Positions 1 through 5,491 of a stretch of 9,360 nucleotides of DNA are shown in pieces; within the stretch, counting starts at the first letter, position 1; each line of letters begins with the position of its first letter. Below the pieces are notes generated by a model. That model did not search any database. It was not told the DNA's origin and saw only the letters and a program-made list of their open reading frames with translations. Both the position numbers and the translations under genes were made by a program. The stretch covers positions 1 through 9,360 of the forward strand of contig JAADEN010000166.1 in NCBI GenBank assembly GCA_013153375.1, given 5' to 3'. The stretch comes from Chloroflexota bacterium (GTDB taxonomy: Bacteria > Chloroflexota > Anaerolineae > Anaerolineales > DRMV01).

Positions 1-30
1 GTCGCGAGTCGGTAGTCGGCAGTCGCCAGT
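1..30. repeat. Short tandem heptamer array (AGTCGGY-type)
   Basis: Four near-identical 7-nt units run head to tail: a first unit missing its A at the window edge (GTCGCG), then AGTCGGT (7-13), AGTCGGC (14-20) and AGTCGCC (21-27), followed by a partial AGT. The array probably continues left of the window. It lies in non-coding sequence next to a second, unrelated repeat. No function can be assigned; the period and unit identity are read directly from the sequence. Confidence 0.7.
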
Positions 31-35
31 TTTGT

Positions 36-116
36 ATCCGCGTTCGTCCGCGGTTTCCGTGTCCATCCGTCCCCATCCGTGTCCGTCCGTGTTCATCCGT
101 GTTTATCCGTGGTTTC
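36..116. repeat. Degenerate decamer tandem repeat (ATCCGTGTTC-type)
   Basis: About eight consecutive units of consensus RTCCGYGTTC can be laid end to end: ATCCGCGTTC (36-45), GTCCGCGGTT (46-55), a 9-nt unit (56-64), ATCCGTCCCC (65-74), ATCCGTGTCC (75-84), GTCCGTGTTC (85-94), ATCCGTGTTT (95-104) and ATCCGTGGTTTC (105-116). A further isolated copy, ATCCGCGGTT, lies at 141-150. The last unit forms a 7-bp palindrome with the following bases (109-123). From memory, similar ACGGATGAAC-like strings (the other strand) occur in intergenic regions of Chloroflexota and Planctomycetota; I cannot verify this here. The apparent open frames across the array show no gene-like features. Confidence 0.8.
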
Positions 117-233
117 AAACCACCAACCCCTTCACCATCCATCCGCGGTTCCCGCATCCACCTCAGCGCTTGCGCTTTTTCTTGCGCCGTTTGCGGGGCG
201 CGGGGCCGCGTTTCTCGAAGACTTGGGCGGGCC

Positions 234-263
234 TTGACCCATCTTGGGCGTTGCGGCTATAAT
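234..263 (+). promoter_or_regulatory. Sigma70-type promoter of the valS T-box leader
   Basis: A -35 box TTGACC (234-239, five of six consensus bases) and a perfect -10 box TATAAT (258-263) are separated by 18 nt. Transcription would begin near 270-272, just upstream of T-box Stem I, and run about 390 nt to the valS start codon. This is the best promoter match in the window and its position fits the leader exactly. Confidence 0.85.
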
Positions 264-270
264 GGAGGTC

Positions 271-578
271 CGACAGACCCCACAGGCAGGAAACCCTGCC
301 GGGAGGAGTAGGCGTCGTCCGGCCGCCAGAGAGGGCCCGCCACAGGCTGCGAGCGGGCCTCGGTGCCAGGGACGCCGAAGGTCGCCCGGCGTGGTGGGGG
401 CCGCAGAACGCCGCCCCGCGGTCAGTAGAGCGGTCCGGGTGGGCCCGTTACAGCCCCAGCCCTTCGCGTCACGCGGCGGGTGGTGAGCGCGTCGGCGCCG
501 CAAGGCCCGACGAAGCGAGGTGGTACCGCGGAAGCACCGGTCCCTTCCGTCCTCGCACGGGAGGGACCGTCGTCGTTT
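271..578 (+). ncRNA. T-box riboswitch, tRNA-Val responsive (valS leader)
   Basis: T-boxes read the ratio of charged to uncharged tRNA and permit read-through into an aminoacyl-tRNA synthetase gene when uncharged tRNA binds. The core GAGGTGGTACCGCGG (517-531) matches the family consensus GGGUGGNACCGCG. Its UGGU bulge can pair with the ACCA end of tRNA-Val (discriminator A). In Stem I a basal helix, 298-303 with 385-390 (GCCGGG/CCCGGC), is followed by a specifier loop with AGUA (307-310) on the 5' side and GAA (377-379) on the 3' side. An upper helix pairs 311-316 with 371-376. One nucleotide after GAA, in the usual register, is GUC (381-383), a valine codon followed by a purine. A distal helix pairs 334-340 with 353-359. 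An AGUAGAGCGG...CGUUACAG segment (425-455) resembles the Stem II region. The terminator at 538-569 and the downstream valS complete the assignment. Confidence 0.93.
538..578 (+). terminator. T-box regulated intrinsic terminator
   Basis: Bases 539-550 (GGTCCCTTCCGT) pair with 557-568 (ACGGGAGGGACC) as a 12-bp stem with one G-U pair and a 6-nt loop. C538-G569 adds a thirteenth pair. The following GTCGTCGTTT tract is only moderately U-rich. The 5' arm also follows the T-box core directly and can supply the 3' side of the antiterminator, so the two structures are mutually exclusive. This points to transcriptional rather than translational control. Confidence 0.8.
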
Positions 579-660
579 AACCCGCGCCGCGGCCCAAAGC
601 CCTGTCCCCCAAACCCAAGGGCCGTAGCCCGCTCGCAATCCTCGGCCAGGAGGTGTCCCG

Positions 661-3531
661 ATGGCGTACGAACTGCCCAAAACCTTCGACTACCGCAACC
701 TCGAGCCCCAGATCTATCAGACCTGGGAGCGCAAGGGCTACTTCAAGCCCTGGAACGACCCCACCAAGCCCGGCTTCGATCCGTCCATCGAGCCCTTCGT
801 GATCTCCATGCCGCCGCCCAATGTGACGGGCGAACTGCACCTGGGCCACGCCATGATGGTGGCCCTGGAGGACTTGATGATCCGCCAGAAGCGCATGGAG
901 GGCGTGCCCACCCTGTGGGTGCCCGGCACGGACCACGCGGGCATCGCCACCCAACTCATGGTGGAAAAGGACCTGGCCGGGCAGGGCAAGACCCGCTACG
1001 ACCTGGGCCGCGAGGCCTTCGAGCAGCGCGTCTGGGACTGGAAGCGCAAGTACGGCGGCATCATCACCACCCAAATCCGCCGCCTGGGCGCGTCGTGCGA
1101 CTGGGACCGGGAGAAGTTCACCCTGGATCCCGACCTCTACCGCGCGGTGATGGAAGCCTTCGTGCGCCTGTGGGAGAAGGGCCTGATCTACCGCGGCTAC
1201 CGGGTCATCAACTGGTCGCCGGGCCTGCAAACCGCGGTGTCGGACCTGGAGGTGGAGTACAAAGAGGTCCAGGGCAAACTGTACTACTTCAAGTACATGC
1301 TGGCCGACGGCGAGGGCGAATACATCCCCGTGGCCACCACCCGGCCCGAGACCATTCTGGGCGACACCGCGGTGGCCGTGCACCCCGAGGACGCGCGCTA
1401 TCAGAAGTACATCGGCCGCGAGGTGGTGGTGCCCATCCTGGGCCGGCGCATCCCCGTCATCGCGGACGAGCGGGTGGACCGGGAGTTCGGCACGGGCGCG
1501 CTCAAGATCACGCCCGGCCACGACCCCGTGGACTTCGAGATCGGCCAGAGCCACGGCCTGCCCGTCCTCATCGTGATGGACGAGCGGGGCTACATGAACG
1601 CGCTCGCGGGGCCTTACGCGGGCCTGGAGCGCTTCGAGGCCCGGGAGAAACTGTGGGCCGACATGAAAGAGGCCGGGCTGGTGCTCAAAGAAGCGCCCTA
1701 CCTGCACCGGGTGCCTTTCGCGCAGCGGGGCGGCGAGCCCATCGAGCCCCTGGCCTCGGTGCAGTGGTTCGTGCGCATCCAGCCCCTGGCAAAGCCCGCG
1801 CTGGAGGTGGTGCGCGCGGGCCGCATCCGCATCATCCCCGAGCGCTTCGCCAAGGTGTATTATCACTGGCTGGAGAACATCCGCGATTGGACCATCTCCC
1901 GCCAACTGTGGTGGGGCCACCGCATCCCCGCGTGGTATTGCATGGACTGCCCCGCGGAGGACGGGCGGCGCCAGGCCGAGCATGTGCGCTTCATCTTCAA
2001 CCCGCCCCTGGAAGTGGACGGCCAAACCCTGGAGATGGCGACTTACGCGGAACTGGAAGCCCAGGGCCTGGCCCGACCCGAAATCCTGGAAAAAGCCGCC
2101 CACATGAAGGTGGACCTGGCCGTCAAGCCCATCGTGGCCCGCGAAGCGCCCGAGCGCTGCCCCGTGTGCGGCAGCACCCGCCTGGTGCAAGAGGCCGATG
2201 TGCTCGATACCTGGTTCTCGTCGGGCCTGTGGCCCTTCTCCACCCTGGGCTGGCCCGAAGACACGCCCGACTATCGCTACTTCTACCCCACCACGGTCAT
2301 GGAGACGGGCTACGACATCCTGTTCTTCTGGGTGGCCCGCATGATCATGATGGGCCTGGAGTTCACCGGCCAGGAGCCCTTCCGCATCGTGTACCTGCAC
2401 GGCCTGGTGCGGGACGAGTTCGGGCGCAAGATGAGCAAGACCACGGGCAATGTGATCAACCCGCTGGAAGTCATCGAGAAGTACGGCACCGACCCCCTGC
2501 GCTTTACGCTGCTGGTGGGCAGCGCGCCGGGCAACGACATCAACCTGAGTTGGAAGAAGATCGAGGCCAACCGCAACTTCGCCAACAAGGTGTGGAACCT
2601 GGGCCGCTTCGTGCTGCGCGCTTTCGCGGCCGCGCCCGCGGCGCCCCAGGCCGAGCCCGACTGGACCCTGGCCGACTCGTGGATCTGGGCCCGGCTGCAA
2701 GAGGTCATCCGTCAGGTGAACGCGCTCAACGAGCGCTACCTCTTCGGCGAGGCGGGCAAACTGGTCTATGAGTTCGTGTGGGGCGAATTCGCGGACTGGT
2801 ATGTGGAAATGGCCAAGCCCCAACTCAAAGCCGGCGGCGACCGGGCCTACTACACCGCGCTGGCCCTGAGCAAGGTCCTGGACGCCATCCTGCGCCTGCT
2901 GCATCCCTACACGCCTTTTGTGACGGAAGCCCTGTGGGGCCATCTCAAGACCGCGGTGCAGCAGCACTTCGGCGACCGGGCGCCCGAGTTCAGTTTCGAC
3001 GGCCAGTGGGCCGACATGCTCATCATCGCGGCCTGGCCCCAGGCCCACGCGCCCGAGGGCTGGGAGGACGCCAAACTGCGCACCTTCCGCCAGTTGCAAG
3101 CCTTGGTGCGGGCCATTCGGCGCTACCGCGCGGAGCGGGGCCTGGACCCCAAGACGAAGTTGCCCGCGCTCATCGTGGCCGGCGACGACCGGGAGGCGCT
3201 GGAAAGCGTGCGGGCCGGGCTGGCCCTGGTGGCCCGCCTGGATCCCCAGGCGTTGCGCATCGCGGCCCAGGCCGAGCCGCCTGAGGGCGCGACGGCCATC
3301 GTCGTGGGCCCGTGGACCGCGTACCTGGGCCTGCCCACCGCGGACCCCGCGCTGCGGGCCCGCCTGGAGAAGAAACTGGCCGAGGTCGAGGCCCAAATCG
3401 CGCGGCTGGAGAACCTGCTGGCCGGGCCCTTCGCGCAGAAAGCCCCGCCGGCCGTGGTGCAGCGCGAGCGGGACAAACTGGCCCGCTACCGCGAAGAGGC
3501 CGCGGCCTTGCGGCGGCAGTTGGGCGCGTAG
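661..3531 (+). CDS. valS: Valine--tRNA ligase (ValRS)
   Basis: This cytoplasmic class I synthetase attaches valine to tRNA-Val, using ATP, and edits mischarged threonine. The product is 956 aa, close to the full family length. The Rossmann catalytic core carries the HIGH motif as HLGH (residues 60-63) in PPPNVTGELHLGHAM, and WVPGTDHAGIATQ (86-98). The CP1 editing domain follows, with TTRPETILGD (from 226) and LKITPGHDPVDF (281-292). Two CxxC pairs (C427/C430 and C500/C503) are plausible zinc ligands. DVLDTWFSSG starts at 513. The KMSKS loop is KMSKT (590-594). An anticodon-binding helical domain and a C-terminal coiled coil (about 902-956, Leu/Glu/Arg-rich) complete the protein. The ATG is set by a strong AGGAGGT (648-654) six nt upstream. 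Long open frames on both strands across the gene are codon-bias shadows. The upstream valine-specific T-box independently confirms the identity. Confidence 0.98.
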   Translation: MAYELPKTFDYRNLEPQIYQTWERKGYFKPWNDPTKPGFDPSIEPFVISMPPPNVTGELHLGHAMMVALEDLMIRQKRMEGVPTLWVPGTDHAGIATQLMVEKDLAGQGKTRYDLGREAFEQRVWDWKRKYGGIITTQIRRLGASCDWDREKFTLDPDLYRAVMEAFVRLWEKGLIYRGYRVINWSPGLQTAVSDLEVEYKEVQGKLYYFKYMLADGEGEYIPVATTRPETILGDTAVAVHPEDARYQKYIGREVVVPILGRRIPVIADERVDREFGTGALKITPGHDPVDFEIGQSHGLPVLIVMDERGYMNALAGPYAGLERFEAREKLWADMKEAGLVLKEAPYLHRVPFAQRGGEPIEPLASVQWFVRIQPLAKPALEVVRAGRIRIIPERFAKVYYHWLENIRDWTISRQLWWGHRIPAWYCMDCPAEDGRRQAEHVRFIFNPPLEVDGQTLEMATYAELEAQGLARPEILEKAAHMKVDLAVKPIVAREAPERCPVCGSTRLVQEADVLDTWFSSGLWPFSTLGWPEDTPDYRYFYPTTVMETGYDILFFWVARMIMMGLEFTGQEPFRIVYLHGLVRDEFGRKMSKTTGNVINPLEVIEKYGTDPLRFTLLVGSAPGNDINLSWKKIEANRNFANKVWNLGRFVLRAFAAAPAAPQAEPDWTLADSWIWARLQEVIRQVNALNERYLFGEAGKLVYEFVWGEFADWYVEMAKPQLKAGGDRAYYTALALSKVLDAILRLLHPYTPFVTEALWGHLKTAVQQHFGDRAPEFSFDGQWADMLIIAAWPQAHAPEGWEDAKLRTFRQLQALVRAIRRYRAERGLDPKTKLPALIVAGDDREALESVRAGLALVARLDPQALRIAAQAEPPEGATAIVVGPWTAYLGLPTADPALRARLEKKLAEVEAQIARLENLLAGPFAQKAPPAVVQRERDKLARYREEAAALRRQLGA

Positions 3532-3541
3532 CCGCGCCTCG

Positions 3542-3569
3542 CGGGCGGGGTCGAGCCTGGCCCCGCCCG
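3542..3569 (+). terminator. GC-rich hairpin after valS, possible terminator
   Basis: CGGGCGGGG (3542-3550) and CCCCGCCCG (3561-3569) form a perfect 9-bp stem with a 10-nt loop, starting 10 nt after the valS stop codon. The bases that follow (TTGGTATCCCCC) contain no U-run, so efficient intrinsic termination is doubtful. It may attenuate read-through or stabilise the valS mRNA end. The next gene begins 24 nt downstream, and I see no promoter between them, so some read-through is likely. Confidence 0.4.
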
Positions 3570-3593
3570 TTGGTATCCCCCGGAGAAACGACC

Positions 3594-3893
3594 ATGATCG
3601 TGGTGCTCTTTCAAGCCGAGGTCCGTGAGGTGGACGAGGACTACATCCGCACGGGCCGCCGCCTGCGGGAACTGGCCCAGACGAAGTACGGCTGCCTGGG
3701 CATGGTCAGCGCGGCCGAGGGCGGCCGCGAGATCGCGGTGTCGTACTGGCGCAGCCGGGAGGATTTGCTGCGCTGGAAGAACGACCCCGAACACCGCCGG
3801 GCCCAAGCCCTGGCCCGCGAGCGCTGGTATCGCAGTTACAAAGTGCAGGTGCTCGAGATGCTGTACGAGTATGCATTCTCCGCGGCGGCCTGA
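3594..3893 (+). CDS. Antibiotic biosynthesis monooxygenase (ABM)-fold small protein
   Basis: This 99-aa protein has the usual size and pattern of the dimeric ferredoxin-like ABM family. It opens with a beta strand (MIVVLFQAEV) and continues with a helix rich in Arg and Leu (RTGRRLRELAQ). A GCLGMVSA strand follows, then a second strand ending in AVSYWRSRED. A long helix carries the family-typical WKNDPEHRRAQ (about residues 61-71), and a last strand is KVQVLEML. Members include quinol and haem-degrading monooxygenases, but many have no known substrate, and no specific reaction can be read from this sequence. The start chosen is the ATG after GGAG (3582-3585, spacing 8). A longer in-frame extension back into valS is rejected. 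The gene lies 62 nt after valS and probably depends on read-through from it. Fold assignment is fairly sure; function is unknown. Confidence 0.8.
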   Translation: MIVVLFQAEVREVDEDYIRTGRRLRELAQTKYGCLGMVSAAEGGREIAVSYWRSREDLLRWKNDPEHRRAQALARERWYRSYKVQVLEMLYEYAFSAAA

Positions 3894-3911
3894 CGGCAAA
3901 TGGCAGGGCCG

Positions 3912-3942
3912 TTCAGGCATGTCCCCCAAGAACCGTTATACT
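3912..3942 (+). promoter_or_regulatory. Putative promoter of trmFO
   Basis: A good -10 box, TATACT (3937-3942), sits 42 nt before the trmFO ATG in the 91-nt gap after the ABM gene. The best -35 candidate is weak: TTCAGG (3912-3917) at a long 19-nt spacing. The -10 element with its flank (TATACTTAG) resembles the one upstream of the histidine kinase gene at 5438. Confidence 0.5.
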
Positions 3943-3984
3943 TAGGGCCCGAGACAGCGCGTCGGACGACCAACAGGAGCGACG

Positions 3985-5349
3985 ATGACGGAACTGACCA
4001 TTGTGGGCGGCGGCCTGGCCGGAAGCGAAGCCGCGTGGCAGGCGGCGCAGCGGGGGCTGAAGGTGCGCCTGTTCGAGATGCGCCCCGTGAAGATGACCCC
4101 CGCGCACACCACGGGCTACCTGGCCGAGTTGGTGTGCTCCAACTCCCTGGGCACGCGGCTGCCCGACCGGGCCGGAGGGCTGCTCAAGGAAGAACTGCGG
4201 CGCATGGGCTCGCTGCTGCTGCGCCTGGCCGAGGAGAGCGCGGTGCCGGCCGGCAGCGCGCTGGCCGTGGACCGGGAGGTCTTCGCGGCCAAGGTGACCG
4301 CGGCCCTGGAAGGCCATCCCAACATCGAAATCGTGCGCCAGGAGGTCACCGACATCCCCGCGGGCCTGGCCGTCATCGCCAGCGGGCCCCTGACCTCCAA
4401 CGCGCTCTCCCAGGCGCTCATGCGCTTGACCGGCCAGGAGCATCTGTTCTTCTACGACGCCATCGCGCCCATCGTGGTCGCCGACAGCATCAACATGGAC
4501 ATTTGCTTTCGGGCCTCGCGCTACGGGCGGGGCGAGCAGGCCGAAGGCGACTACATCAACTGCCCCATGAATCGGGAGGAGTACTACCGCTTCGTGGACG
4601 CGCTGGTGCACGCGGAGCGCATCGAACTGCACGACTTCGAGCGCCCGGTGCTGGACACAGGGGTCAAGGTCAAGGCCGGCAAGAGCCGCTTCTTCGAGGG
4701 CTGCCTGCCCATCGAGGTGCTGGCCCGCCGCGGGCGCGACGCGCTGGCCTACGGCCCCCTGCGCCCCGTGGGCCTGGTGGACCCCCGCACGGGCCAGCGC
4801 CCCTACGCGGTGGTCCAACTGCGTCAGGACAACCTGGCCGGCACGCTGTACAACATGGTGGGCTTCCAGACCAACCTCAAGTTCTCCGAGCAGCGCCGGG
4901 TGTTTCGCCTGATCCCCGGCCTGGAGCACGCGGAGTTCGCCCGCTACGGCCAGATGCACCGCAACACTTTCCTGTTTTCGCCCGCGCTGCTGTGGCCCAC
5001 CCTGCAATTTCGAGCCCGAGAGGACTTGTTCTTTGCGGGCCAGATCACGGGCGTCGAGGGCTATGTCGGGAACATCGCCACCGGCCTGTTGGCCGGCTGG
5101 AACGCGGCCCGGCTGGCCCAGGGCCGCGCGCCTTTGGTGCTGCCCCGGGAGACCATGCTCGGCGCGCTGTTGCATTACATCACCCACGCGTCCGAGCACG
5201 ACTTTCAGCCCATGAAGGCCAACTTCGGGCTGCTGCCCCCGCTGCCGCGGCGGATACGCGACAAGCGCGCCCGAGCCCGAGCGTACAGCCAACGCGCGTT
5301 GCAAGCCCTGGATGCCTTTCTGCAGACCTTGCCCGACGCGCACCCCTGA
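3985..5349 (+). CDS. trmFO: Methylenetetrahydrofolate--tRNA-(uracil-54-C5)-methyltransferase TrmFO
   Basis: TrmFO makes 5-methyluridine at position 54 in the T-loop of tRNA, taking the carbon from 5,10-methylenetetrahydrofolate and electrons from FADH2. The 454-aa product is a typical length. The N-terminal FAD-binding motif is GGGLAGSEAAW (residues 8-18), followed by the family signature LAELVCSNSLG (46-56) with Cys51. A second conserved cysteine is in FFEGCLPIE (Cys240); the equivalent pair in Bacillus subtilis TrmFO is implicated in catalysis. The C-terminal signature AGQITGVEGYVGN (351-363) then ATGLLAG (365-371) closes the flavin site, and a basic tail (422-433) could contact tRNA. AGGAG (3975-3979) lies 5 nt before the ATG. 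The protein is distinguished from its paralogue GidA/MnmG by its short length and the CSNS motif. The gene appears complete. Confidence 0.96.
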   Translation: MTELTIVGGGLAGSEAAWQAAQRGLKVRLFEMRPVKMTPAHTTGYLAELVCSNSLGTRLPDRAGGLLKEELRRMGSLLLRLAEESAVPAGSALAVDREVFAAKVTAALEGHPNIEIVRQEVTDIPAGLAVIASGPLTSNALSQALMRLTGQEHLFFYDAIAPIVVADSINMDICFRASRYGRGEQAEGDYINCPMNREEYYRFVDALVHAERIELHDFERPVLDTGVKVKAGKSRFFEGCLPIEVLARRGRDALAYGPLRPVGLVDPRTGQRPYAVVQLRQDNLAGTLYNMVGFQTNLKFSEQRRVFRLIPGLEHAEFARYGQMHRNTFLFSPALLWPTLQFRAREDLFFAGQITGVEGYVGNIATGLLAGWNAARLAQGRAPLVLPRETMLGALLHYITHASEHDFQPMKANFGLLPPLPRRIRDKRARARAYSQRALQALDAFLQTLPDAHP

Positions 5350-5412
5350 GGCCGCCGCTCGCGGCAGAAGACGCGCAAGTTTGGCGCTTTGGCCCGCGCC
5401 GGCCCCCTTTCG

Positions 5413-5443
5413 TTTCGCCAGCCTCCCGGACTTTTGCTATACT
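5413..5443 (+). promoter_or_regulatory. Putative promoter of the histidine kinase gene
   Basis: TATACT (5438-5443) forms a good -10 box 48 nt before the kinase ATG, in the 142-nt gap after trmFO. The -35 region is poor: TTCGCC (5414-5419) at 18-nt spacing is the best candidate. The gap also contains a weak 5-bp hairpin just after the trmFO stop (5351-5365) with no U-run. Confidence 0.5.
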
Positions 5444-5491
5444 TACTTAGAGCGAGCCGACCCTTTCACGACGAACCCTTAGGACATAGCA

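Noticed and set aside
1..150. CRISPR array
   Set aside because: Repeat units are 7 and 10 nt, directly tandem with no spacers, and there are no cas genes.
165..180. AGCG/CGCT hairpin followed by TTTTT as a terminator
   Set aside because: The stem is only 4 bp with no assignable plus-strand gene upstream, so it is more likely chance.
32..311. Plus-strand open frames through the decamer repeats
   Set aside because: The predicted Ser/Pro/Arg strings merely translate the repeat units; one ORF start lies inside the repeat and none has a ribosome site.
132..680. 182-codon minus-strand open frame across the valS leader
   Set aside because: It is antisense to a well-supported T-box RNA and its promoter, with low-complexity Arg/Gly/Ala composition and no recognisable motif.
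480..2771. 763-codon plus-strand open frame overlapping the T-box and valS
   Set aside because: It lies in the wrong frame over a certain valS gene, is extremely Arg/Gly/Pro/His-rich and has no domain pattern; it is a GC codon-bias shadow.
577..3396. 939-codon minus-strand open frame antisense to valS
   Set aside because: It mirrors valS codon structure and its composition (Gly/His/Val/Leu/Gln-rich) is typical of antisense shadows. The same holds for the antisense frames over trmFO and the kinase gene.
3312..3593. N-terminal extension of the ABM gene back into valS
   Set aside because: The added residues are Arg/Gly/Pro shadow sequence, whereas the ATG at 3594 has a proper GGAG and begins exactly at the family's first beta strand.
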